From NCBI GenBank assembly GCA_019421525.1, contig JAHZFC010000026.1:1-18414 (forward strand): a stretch of 18,414 nucleotides of DNA, written 5' to 3'. Position 1 is the stretch's first letter, and each line of letters opens with the position of its first letter. The DNA comes from Clostridiales bacterium. GTDB taxonomy: Bacteria > Bacillota > Clostridia > Oscillospirales > Oscillospiraceae. Positions 9,477 through 16,209 of this stretch are shown here, one piece after another. A program made the position numbers and the translations under genes. The notes beneath the pieces were generated by a model. That model did not search any database. It was not told the DNA's origin and was given only the letters and a program-made list of their open reading frames with translations.

Positions 9477-9986
9477 ATGAAGAACATCATCCTCATCGGC
9501 ATGATGGGCTGCGGCAAGACCACCGTGGGCCGACTGCTGGCTCAGGCCCTGGGCCGGGAGCTGGTGGACACCGACGAGGCCATCGAGCGCCGGGAGGGCC
9601 GCTCCATTTCAGACATCTTCGCCCAGGACGGGGAGGGGCGCTTCCGGGACCTGGAGGCCGCCCTGTGCCGGGAGCTGGCCCGGCGGGAGGCCCTGGTGGT
9701 GGCCTGCGGCGGGGGCCTGCCCCTGCGGGAGGGATGCATGGACGCGCTGGGGCAAAACGGCACGGTGTTCTGGCTGGACCGGGACCCGGGGGAGACCTAT
9801 GACGGCCTGGACACCTCCGGCCGGCCCCTGGCCCAGGGGGGCCGGGAGGCGTTTTTGGAGCGGTATGCCCAGCGCCGGCCCGTCTACTCCCGGTGGGCCC
9901 GCCATGTGATCCGGGGGACGGCCGGCCCGGAGGGGGCCGCCCGGGCCATCCTGGATATCTTACACAGCGAGGAGCATGCAGTATGA
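9477..9986 (+). CDS. aroK: Shikimate kinase
   Basis: A 169-residue cytosolic kinase that phosphorylates shikimate at the 3-OH with ATP, the fifth step of the chorismate pathway. The P-loop GMMGCGKT (8-15), shikimate-binding DTD (Asp33), FRDLE with Arg57, CGGG (77-80), lid Arg116 in GRPLAQ and the adenine-side RRPVY (133-137) are all present. Its stop codon overlaps the start of the downstream aroQ-aroE fusion by four bases (ATGA at 9983-9986), so the two are translationally coupled. The kinase thus directly follows shikimate production by its neighbour. The upstream gap (9377-9476) contains GCCCCGG-type palindromes but no clear promoter. Confidence 0.95.
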   Translation: MKNIILIGMMGCGKTTVGRLLAQALGRELVDTDEAIERREGRSISDIFAQDGEGRFRDLEAALCRELARREALVVACGGGLPLREGCMDALGQNGTVFWLDRDPGETYDGLDTSGRPLAQGGREAFLERYAQRRPVYSRWARHVIRGTAGPEGAARAILDILHSEEHAV

Positions 9987-11251
9987 AATTTCTCATCATC
10001 AACGGGCCCAACCTGAACCTGCTGGGCAAGCGGGAGCCGGGCATCTACGGCAAGAGCAGCTACGCCGATCTGTGCGTCCTCATCGAAGGGTATGCCCGGG
10101 ATCACGGCTCCACCGCCCGGTGCTTCCAGTCCAACCACGAGGGGGCCATCATCGACGAGATCCACGCCGCCGACGGGGTGTACGATGCCATCGTCATCAA
10201 CCCCGGCGCCTATACCCATTACAGCTACGCCATCCTGGACGCGCTCAAGGCGGTGGATGTGCCCGCCTATGAGGTCCACATCAGCCATATCGACCAGCGG
10301 GAGCCCTTCCGGGCGGTCTCCGTCACCGCACCGGCCTGTGTGGGCCAGATCTACGGTCTGGGGTTCGACGGGTATCTGCGGGCCATGGACCATTTCCTGG
10401 AGCGCCAGGCACCCCAGGCCGCGCCCCGGCTGTGCGTCATCGGGGACCCGGTGGCCCACTCCCTGTCCCCCCGCATCCAGACGGCCATGCTCGCCGCCCT
10501 GGGGGTGGAGGGCAGCTACACTGCCCAGCACGTCAGGCGGGAGGAGCTGCCCGCCTTTCTGGAGCGGGTGCGCGCCGGAGAATTTACCGGCTTCAACGCC
10601 ACCATGCCCCACAAGCAGGACCTGGTGGGGCTGGTGGACGAGCTGGACGGCAGCGCCGGGCGTACCGGCTCGGTGAACACCGTGTGCCTCCGGGACGGGC
10701 GGCTGGTGGGCTTCAGCACCGACGGGCCCGGCCTGGTGTGTGCTTTGGCCGGGCATGGGGTGGCCCTGTCCGGCCTCCGGGTGACCCTGCTGGGGGCTGG
10801 GGGCGCGGCACGATCGGTGGTGCCCGCCCTGCTGGAGGCTGGGGCAGCCCGGGTTACGGTGTGCGCCCGGGATCTGTCCAAGGCCGCCGCCCTGTGCGCC
10901 CTGGACCCCCAGAAGCTGGCCCCCACCAGCTTTACCACCGACGCCATCGCCCGGGAGGCGGCGGTGAGCCAGCTGCTCATCAACTGCACCAGCCTGGGCA
11001 TGACGGGGCAGGGGGAGTTCGGCGACCTGGCCTTTGTGGACGCCCTGCCCGACGGGGCGGCGGTATGCGACCTCATCTACGAGCCTGCGGAGACCAGGCT
11101 GCTCCACCGGGCCAGGATCCGGGGCCTTGACACCATGAACGGACTGCCCATGCTGGTGTGGCAGGGGGTGCTGGCCCTGGAGCAGTTCCTGGGCGGGCAG
11201 CCGCTGGACCGGGACAAGCTGGCCCAGGCCGCGTACCAGGCTCTGACATGA
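9983..11251 (+). CDS. aroQE: Bifunctional 3-dehydroquinate dehydratase (type II) / shikimate dehydrogenase
   Basis: A 422-residue fusion. Residues 1-141 are a type II dehydroquinase: GPNLNLLG (8-15), Arg17, catalytic Tyr22 in IYG, Asn73 and His79 in INPGAYTH, and His99 in EVHIS, with Arg106 and Arg110 in REPFR. After a short linker (142-149), residues 150-422 are shikimate dehydrogenase: GDPVAHSLSP (154-163), catalytic Lys211 in NATMPHK, Asp247 in STDGPG, the NADP loop GAGGAA (271-276) and NCTSLGM (334-340). Together they convert dehydroquinate to dehydroshikimate and then to shikimate. Both halves keep their catalytic residues. One oddity: the usual Asn after EVH(I/L)S is His102. GAGGAG precedes the start at 9983. 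The symbol aroQE is descriptive. Known AroDE fusions use the unrelated type I dehydratase. Confidence 0.95.
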   Translation: MKFLIINGPNLNLLGKREPGIYGKSSYADLCVLIEGYARDHGSTARCFQSNHEGAIIDEIHAADGVYDAIVINPGAYTHYSYAILDALKAVDVPAYEVHISHIDQREPFRAVSVTAPACVGQIYGLGFDGYLRAMDHFLERQAPQAAPRLCVIGDPVAHSLSPRIQTAMLAALGVEGSYTAQHVRREELPAFLERVRAGEFTGFNATMPHKQDLVGLVDELDGSAGRTGSVNTVCLRDGRLVGFSTDGPGLVCALAGHGVALSGLRVTLLGAGGAARSVVPALLEAGAARVTVCARDLSKAAALCALDPQKLAPTSFTTDAIAREAAVSQLLINCTSLGMTGQGEFGDLAFVDALPDGAAVCDLIYEPAETRLLHRARIRGLDTMNGLPMLVWQGVLALEQFLGGQPLDRDKLAQAAYQALT

Positions 11252-11252
11252 A

Positions 11253-11287
11253 AAAAGGGCTGCCACAGGATCTGTGGCAGCCCTTTT
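11253..11287. terminator. Strong intrinsic terminator after the aro genes
   Basis: A perfect 16-base stem AAAAGGGCTGCCACAG (11253-11268) with 11272-11287 and a GAT loop, starting two bases after the stop codon. A- and T-tracts on either side make it usable on both strands. Confidence 0.95.
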
Positions 11288-11410
11288 GGACCATGGAGCA
11301 AGCACATTTCCATGGGAAGAGCGCATTTGCCTCCAGGACAGGACATCGAACACAGCTGAAAGTCACCTGAAGATCTCAGCCCCAGAACTTCCTTTTTTTG
11401 CCACTTTCCA

Positions 11411-11439
11411 TTGACCGTGCCGGTCTTTTCCGCTATAAT
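11411..11439 (+). promoter_or_regulatory. Near-consensus sigma-A promoter
   Basis: TTGACC at 11411-11416, a 17-base spacer and a perfect TATAAT at 11434-11439. The predicted start, near 11446, falls four bases before the left arm of the inverted-repeat element. No protein gene starts nearby, so the first product is a structured RNA or a long leader for the ATPase. The upstream stretch 11288-11410 shows only a CCATGG repeat pair (around 11291 and 11311) and a T7 run at 11393-11399. Confidence 0.8.
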
Positions 11440-11449
11440 GGGGGCAGCA

Positions 11450-11633
11450 GATCTGCCTCGGGCCTTGTTTGAACATTGGAAATGTGACCAATGGCGAGGG
11501 ATCTTTTCGCCAGACAAGGCGATTTGACGCCGCAATACTTTGTGTATTGCAAGGAGGATCAACGCCGCATGGCGGAATAAGACCTCATGTGGGCATGTTG
11601 ACATTTTTCAAACAGGCCCTAGGGCGGCAGATC
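11450..11633 (+). repeat. Inverted-repeat-bounded structured element (MITE-like repeat or noncoding RNA)
   Basis: The ends are complementary: GATCTGCC (11450-11457) with GGCAGATC (11626-11633), then GGGCCTTGTTTGAA (11460-11473) with TTCAAACAGGCCC (11607-11619), one base bulged. Inside are successive hairpins: CATTGG 11474-11479 with 11488-11493; GGCGA 11493-11497 with TCGCC 11507-11511; GGCG 11518-11521 with CGCC 11528-11531; GCAATAC 11532-11538 with GTATTGC 11544-11550; CGCC 11563-11566 with GGCG 11571-11574. The result is a multi-branched fold closed by a long-range stem. A strong promoter ends just before it. A TTG-initiated frame through it has no domain. Either a mobile miniature repeat or an expressed RNA fits. 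Confidence 0.65.
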
Positions 11634-11703
11634 CGTCGACCGGGGCCGAAATACCTCCGGACAAAGACGATGCGCTGGCACGTTCCACGGTTCTTACCCG
11701 GTC

Positions 11704-11767
11704 CTTAAATAAATCCTAAATATTTCCTGGGGCTCATCTTAAAATACCGCGCCTATATTGATAGTAT
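11704..11767 (+). promoter_or_regulatory. Phased heptamers and AT-rich promoter region before the ATPase gene
   Basis: CTTAAAT (11704-11710) and CCTAAAT (11715-11721) are spaced exactly 11 bases apart, with a further CTTAAAA at 11738-11744, about two turns on. Direct heptamers at one helical turn are typical of OmpR/PhoB-family response-regulator sites. A -10-like TATATT (11754-11759) or TAGTAT (11762-11767) follows with no good -35 box, as expected for an activated promoter. The regulator is unknown. Confidence 0.4.
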
Positions 11768-11802
11768 CCGTGAAGATACTTCAAAAGACGCAGGTGATGT
11801 TT

Positions 11803-14217
11803 ATGGCACGCGCACACAAGCGGCCCCAGCGCCAGCCGGTCCAGCGCCTCTGGCCGGACCCGGCATTGGGGCTCACCGCCCGGCAGGCGGAGGAACGGGC
11901 CCGGGCGGGCTGGGACAACCGGGACCCAAACCAGCTGACCCGGACCACAGGGCAGATCCTCCGGGACAACCTGGTGACCTTTTTCAACCTTCTGTTCCTG
12001 GCCTTTGCCCTGGTGCTGTTCGCCGTGGGGCAATACCGGGATATGCTCTTTTTGGGCATCGTGGTGGTCAACGTGCTCATCGGCATCGTCCAGGAGCTCC
12101 GGGTCAAGCACGCCCTGGACCGGGTGTCCCTGCTGTCCGCCCCCACCGCCACGGTGGTCCGGGACGGACAGGCGCGCACCATCCCTGCCCAGGAGCTGGT
12201 GCTGGACGATATCGTGCTCCTCTCCGCCGGGGACCAGGTGTGCGCCGACGCCATTTTGTGCCAGGGCGGGGCGGAGGTCAACGAGTCGCTGCTCACCGGG
12301 GAGGCCGACCCTGTCCCCAAGGGGGTAGGGGACCGGCTGCTGTCAGGCAGCTTTTTGGCCTCCGGCCGCTGCGCCGCCCGGCTGGACCGGGTGGGGGCAG
12401 ACGCCTATGCCGCCACCATCGCCGGGGAGGCCAAGGGCCGCAGGGCCAGGCGCTCGGAGATGATGCGCAGCCTGGACCGGCTGCTGCGGCTCATCGGGGT
12501 GGCCATCGTGCCCTTGGGCACCGTCATGTGCTTCAAGCAGGCCGCCATCCTGTCCTCGGGGCTGCCCTACGCCGTGAGCTCCACCGTGGCGGCTATGGTG
12601 GGCATGATCCCCGAGGGGCTCTACCTGCTGGTGAGCACCGCCTTGGCGGTGAGCATGATCCAGCTGGCCCGGAAAAAGGCCATGGTCCGGGAGATGTCCT
12701 GCATCGAGGACCTGGCCCGGGTGGATGTGCTCTGTCTGGACAAGACGGGCACCCTGACCCAGGGGGAGCTGGAGGTACTGGAGCTTCGTCCGGTGAACTG
12801 CTCCATGGAGGACCTGGCCGCCCGGCTGGGCCGGTTCGTGGACGCATCCTCCAGCGGCACCGCCACCGCCGCCGCCCTCAAAAACCGCTTCGGAGGCCGG
12901 CCGGAGCCCTGGACGCCGGTCCGGGAGGTGTACTTCTCCTCCCAGCGCAAGTGGAGCGCTCTGTCCCTGCCCGATGGGAGCGACTACCTGCTGGGGGCAC
13001 CGGAGGTGCTGCTGGGGGCGGACTGGCCCCTGTTCGAGCCCGATCTGCGGGACGCCGTCCGCGCCGGGCGGCGGGTGCTGCTGCTGGCTGAAGGCGCGGG
13101 CGCGCTGGAGGGAGACCAGCTGTCCGGGCCTCTGGTCCCCCTGGGCTTCGTTATCCTGTCCGACAAGCTCCGGCCAGATGCGGCGGCCACCCTGTCCTAC
13201 TTCAGGGAGCAGGGGGTGACCGTCAAGGTCATCTCCGGCGACAACGCCCAGGCGGTGGCCGAGGTGGCCCGCCGGGCGGGGGTGGAGCGGGCGGACCGCT
13301 GGGTGGATCTGGCTGCTCTGCCTCAGGGGGAGCCTGACTGGGGCCGGATGGCAGAGCAGTACACCGTCTTTGGCAGGGTCACCCCCAGCCAGAAGCGGGC
13401 GCTGATCCAGGGCCTCCAGGCCAGGGGCCATACGGTGGCCATGCTGGGGGACGGGGTCAACGACGTGCTGGCCCTCAAGGACGCGGACTGCTCCGTGGCC
13501 ATGGCTGCGGGAAGCGAGGCGGCCCAGCACGTATCCCAAATGGTGCTGCTGGACTCCAACTTCGACGCCCTGCCCCACATCGTCCGGGAGGGCCGGCGGG
13601 TCATCAACAACATTGAGCGCTCCGCCTCCCTGTTCCTGATGAAGAATATCTTCTCCTTCCTGGTGTCCCTGGTGCTGCTGTTCCTGCCCCTGGTCTATCC
13701 CCTGCTGCCCGCCCAGATCAGCCTCATCAGCGCCCTGTTCATCGGCGCGCCCTCCTTTCTGCTCACCTTTGAGCCCTCCTTCGGCCGCATCCAGGGGCAT
13801 TTTCTCCGCAACATCCTGCTCAACGCCCTGCCCGGCGGGCTGACCAATACGGTCACCATCTTCGCCCTGCTGGCCATCGGCCAGGCACTGGCCCTGCCGC
13901 TGGAGCAGGTGTCCACCCTGTGCGCCCTGCTGGTGGGGGTCAACGGCTTCTTGGTCCTGCTGTTTCTGTGCTGGCCGCTGACGGTGTTCCGTGGGGCCAT
14001 CCTGGCCCTCATGGCGGCCGGCTTTGCCGGAGCGGTGGTGTTCCTCTCCCCCCTTTTCCAGCTGGCCGCCCTGACGGCCCAAAGCTGGCAGGTGTTCGCC
14101 CTGCTAGCCGCCGCCGCGCCTGCGCTCATGGCCGTGCTCACCTTCCTGGTCAGCCGGGTAAAGGCGCGGCTGCGCTGTTCTGGCCCGCTGCCCCGCCAGG
14201 CGGAGGCATTTTCCTGA
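11803..14217 (+). CDS. P-type cation-transporting ATPase (CtpE-like)
   Basis: An 804-residue membrane pump. Two N-terminal membrane segments (about 57-98), the actuator domain with TGEAD (165-169), a second membrane pair whose ion-site helix carries GMIPEGL (267-273), the phosphorylation loop DKTGTLT (Asp313), KVISGDN (475-481), the hinge GDGVNDVLALKDAD (549-562), and a C-terminal block of about six segments (612-783). The nucleotide domain is short. The PEGL form and TGEA resemble the CtpE group (calcium uptake in mycobacteria); PEGL is also common to Ca/Mg/Na-type pumps, so the ion is not certain. No N-terminal heavy-metal-binding domain or CPC motif is seen, arguing against copper or zinc. 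The ATG at 11803 is preferred because AGGTGA precedes it; 11797 is an alternative start. It is downstream of an unusual leader. Confidence 0.92.
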   Translation: MARAHKRPQRQPVQRLWPDPALGLTARQAEERARAGWDNRDPNQLTRTTGQILRDNLVTFFNLLFLAFALVLFAVGQYRDMLFLGIVVVNVLIGIVQELRVKHALDRVSLLSAPTATVVRDGQARTIPAQELVLDDIVLLSAGDQVCADAILCQGGAEVNESLLTGEADPVPKGVGDRLLSGSFLASGRCAARLDRVGADAYAATIAGEAKGRRARRSEMMRSLDRLLRLIGVAIVPLGTVMCFKQAAILSSGLPYAVSSTVAAMVGMIPEGLYLLVSTALAVSMIQLARKKAMVREMSCIEDLARVDVLCLDKTGTLTQGELEVLELRPVNCSMEDLAARLGRFVDASSSGTATAAALKNRFGGRPEPWTPVREVYFSSQRKWSALSLPDGSDYLLGAPEVLLGADWPLFEPDLRDAVRAGRRVLLLAEGAGALEGDQLSGPLVPLGFVILSDKLRPDAAATLSYFREQGVTVKVISGDNAQAVAEVARRAGVERADRWVDLAALPQGEPDWGRMAEQYTVFGRVTPSQKRALIQGLQARGHTVAMLGDGVNDVLALKDADCSVAMAAGSEAAQHVSQMVLLDSNFDALPHIVREGRRVINNIERSASLFLMKNIFSFLVSLVLLFLPLVYPLLPAQISLISALFIGAPSFLLTFEPSFGRIQGHFLRNILLNALPGGLTNTVTIFALLAIGQALALPLEQVSTLCALLVGVNGFLVLLFLCWPLTVFRGAILALMAAGFAGAVVFLSPLFQLAALTAQSWQVFALLAAAAPALMAVLTFLVSRVKARLRCSGPLPRQAEAFS

Positions 14218-14266
14218 CAGTCCCATTGCTGTATCGGTCCAACATTTTGAGGGAGGATCTTCTGAC

Positions 14267-15367
14267 ATGTCCTGCTGTATCGTGATCCCAGCCTACTGTC
14301 CCGCCCCGTCCCTGGTGGACTACGTCGCCCAGCTGCTCTCCGCCCAGGATGGGCCGGTGACCGTGGTGGACGACGGCAGCGGCGGGGACTACGCCGCCGT
14401 CTTCGCCGCGCTGGAGCCCCTCCAGGGCTGCACCGTCCTCCATCATCCCCAGAACCGGGGCAAGGGCGCCGCCATCAAGACCGCCATCGCCTGGTACCGG
14501 GAGCATGCCCAGGGGCTGGACGGCATCATCACCGCCGACTGCGACGGGCAGCACGCGGTGGTCGACGTGGTGCGCATGGCCCAGGCCGTGGCCCAGTCGC
14601 CGCAGGCCCTTGTCCTGGGTACCAGGACCTTCGGTCCTGATACTCCCCGGCGGAGCTCCACCGGGAACCGGGTGATCTCCTGGGTGATGAACGCCCTGTA
14701 CGGCATCGAGCTGACCGACACCCAGACCGGCCTGCGGGGCCTGCCCAACCGCCTGCTGCCCACACTGGAGACACTGGCCGGGGACCGCTATGAGTATGAG
14801 CTCAATATGCTCATCGAGGCCAACCGGATGTGCGTGCCCTTCGTGCTGGTGCCCATTGAGACCATCTATTTCGACAACAATTCCGGCAGCCACTACCGCA
14901 CCGTCATCGACACCCTGCCCATCATCGCCCTGCTCAGCCGGGGCCTCGTCCAGTACGGCCTGTCCTCCGCCCTGTCCGCCGGGGTGGACGTGGTGACCTA
15001 TGCCCTGCTGGTCAAGGTGGTGCTGCTGGCCCTGCCCTTCACCCCCCGGCTGGTCATCGCCGCGGTGGCCGCCCGGGCGGTGTCCTCAGTGGTCAACTAC
15101 TCCTGCAACCGCCGCCTGCCCTATGTCCAGAACACCAGGGTGGCCTCCACCATGCCCCGGTATTACGTGCTGTGGGCCTTCCAGCTGGCCGCCTCCATCG
15201 GCCTGGTGGCCCTGCTGTACCAGGTGGTGGGGATGGATGAGCTGCTGGCCAAGCTGCTGGTGGACCTGGTGCTGGCCATCGCCAGCTATCAGGTGCAGAT
15301 GCGCTGGGTGTTCCGGGTGGACCGGGCGGAAAAGACCGCCATCACCGAGGAGGCGGAGCGGCTGTGA
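14267..15367 (+). CDS. GT2 glycosyltransferase fused to a GtrA-like membrane domain
   Basis: A 366-residue protein. Residues 1-205 are a DPM1-type GT-A glycosyltransferase: nucleotide-site DDGS (35-38), NRGKGAAIKTA (63-73), the metal-binding DxD within DCDGQH (91-96), and DTQTGLRG (151-158), characteristic of polyprenyl-phosphate glycosyltransferases. Residues 222-350 are a GtrA domain with four membrane helices and the VSSVVNYSCNRR signature (272-283). Such fusions are thought to transfer a sugar to undecaprenyl phosphate and help move it across the membrane for glycosylation of wall polymers. The sugar is unknown. GGGAGG lies ten bases before the ATG, 49 bases after the ATPase. The stop overlaps the next start. 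Confidence 0.92.
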   Translation: MSCCIVIPAYCPAPSLVDYVAQLLSAQDGPVTVVDDGSGGDYAAVFAALEPLQGCTVLHHPQNRGKGAAIKTAIAWYREHAQGLDGIITADCDGQHAVVDVVRMAQAVAQSPQALVLGTRTFGPDTPRRSSTGNRVISWVMNALYGIELTDTQTGLRGLPNRLLPTLETLAGDRYEYELNMLIEANRMCVPFVLVPIETIYFDNNSGSHYRTVIDTLPIIALLSRGLVQYGLSSALSAGVDVVTYALLVKVVLLALPFTPRLVIAAVAARAVSSVVNYSCNRRLPYVQNTRVASTMPRYYVLWAFQLAASIGLVALLYQVVGMDELLAKLLVDLVLAIASYQVQMRWVFRVDRAEKTAITEEAERL

Positions 15368-16059
15368 GCCACCTGTACGCCCCCTTTGGCCGGGCCGCCC
15401 GGTGGGTGGTCCGGCGGGCACTGGGCCCCTGGAAGGTCCAGGCGCTGGAGGAGACCCCCGCCCCGGCGGTGTTCCTGGTCCACCACCAGAACCTGTTCGG
15501 CCCCATCCACGCCATGGCCTACCTTCCCCGGGAAGTGCGGCTGTGGGTGCTCTCCCCCTTCTGCGACCGGAGGGCCTGCTTTGAACAGTATTACGGCTAT
15601 ACCTTCACCCAGCGCTTCGGCTGGCCCAAGCCGGCGGCCTGGGCGGTCTCCCGGCTGCTGAGCCTGCTGCTGCCCGGCTTTCTGCGGCAGTTCCGGGTCA
15701 TCCCCGTGTGGCGGGGCAGCCTGGATATCCGGGACACCCTCCGCCAGAGCCAGCAGGCCCTGGCCCGGGGGCAGTCTCTGCTCATCTGTCCGGACCAGGA
15801 CTACGCCAGCACCGGGGAGCAGGTGGGGCAGCTGTACAGCGGCTTCCTCCACCTGGAGCGGCCCTATTGCAAGGCCACCGGACGCCACCTGCCCTTTGTC
15901 CCCCTGTGCTGCCGGAGGTCGGACAAAACTCTGGTCATGGGCCGGGCATTGTCCTTTACCGGAGAAAAGTCCTTCCGGCAGGAGCGGGACGAGCTGGCCC
16001 GGGCGCTGACCCAGGCCATGAATGAGCTGGCCCAGGCCCCGGAGGCGGCTGGGCGTTGA
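15364..16059 (+). CDS. PlsC-like lysophospholipid acyltransferase family protein (divergent)
   Basis: A 231-residue protein that starts with GTG inside the stop of the glycosyltransferase gene (GTGA, 15364-15367), so it is tightly coupled. It resembles bacterial acyltransferases of the PlsC/LPLAT superfamily: a His-containing start of the fold FLVHHQNLFGPIH (37-49), IPVWRG (113-118), CPDQDYAST (142-150) in the place of the FPEGT/S block, and LPFVPLC (176-182). However, the canonical H-x4-D dyad is not present, since Gly stands where the Asp is expected after His41. It is either a divergent subfamily with another base or a member with altered function. Its pairing with a lipid-linked-sugar transferase suggests glycolipid or lipoteichoic-type envelope synthesis. 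No membrane segment is obvious except around 95-108. Confidence 0.75.
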   Translation: MSHLYAPFGRAARWVVRRALGPWKVQALEETPAPAVFLVHHQNLFGPIHAMAYLPREVRLWVLSPFCDRRACFEQYYGYTFTQRFGWPKPAAWAVSRLLSLLLPGFLRQFRVIPVWRGSLDIRDTLRQSQQALARGQSLLICPDQDYASTGEQVGQLYSGFLHLERPYCKATGRHLPFVPLCCRRSDKTLVMGRALSFTGEKSFRQERDELARALTQAMNELAQAPEAAGR

Positions 16060-16084
16060 CCGGGTGAAAGATTTCCGGTATAAT
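16056..16084 (+). promoter_or_regulatory. Near-consensus promoter of thiI
   Basis: TTGACC at 16056-16061, a 17-base spacer and a perfect TATAAT at 16079-16084. It overlaps the acyltransferase stop codon. It shares the same hexamers and spacing as the promoter at 11411. Confidence 0.8.
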
Positions 16085-16131
16085 ACCGCTGCACATCACA
16101 TCAAGTACCGCCGGATGGAGCGCGGGACACA

Positions 16132-16194
16132 ACAGCTCCGGGGACGCAGGACGCGCCCCTGGAGCTGTGATATCTTTCCCGCCGCTGCCGGCGG
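16132..16194 (+). promoter_or_regulatory. Structured thiI leader
   Basis: ACAGCTCC (16132-16139) pairs with GGAGCTGT (16161-16168), and the stem continues inward through GGG/CCC and CGC/GCG with two mismatches. A second stem, CCGCCG (16179-16184) with CGGCGG (16189-16194), ends four bases before the GGAGG ribosome site. There is no T-run after either stem. The leader could control translation, but no known riboswitch or T-box motif is recognised. Confidence 0.4.
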
Positions 16195-16209
16195 ATCGGA
16201 GGAATGACA

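Noticed and set aside
11469..11708. A 79-residue TTG-initiated frame through the inverted-repeat element
   Set aside because: It has no ribosome site and no domain, and it runs through all the hairpins; the DNA is better explained as structured or repeat sequence.
11450..11760. Known metal riboswitch (yybP-ykoY, M-box, NiCo) before the ATPase
   Set aside because: None of the conserved sequence blocks that I know for these classes is visible.
12700..12760. Copper or zinc exporter identity for the P-type ATPase
   Set aside because: There is no CPC/CPx motif and no N-terminal metal-binding domain; the ion-site helix carries PEGL.
9884..14082. Long minus-strand open frames opposite the aroQE fusion and the P-type ATPase
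   Set aside because: They mirror highly conserved plus-strand genes, have Gly/Gln/His/Pro-rich content and no recognisable domain or ribosome site.
16085..16203. T-box or TPP riboswitch before thiI
   Set aside because: There is no T-box antiterminator core, no TPP core and no terminator with a T-run in the leader.
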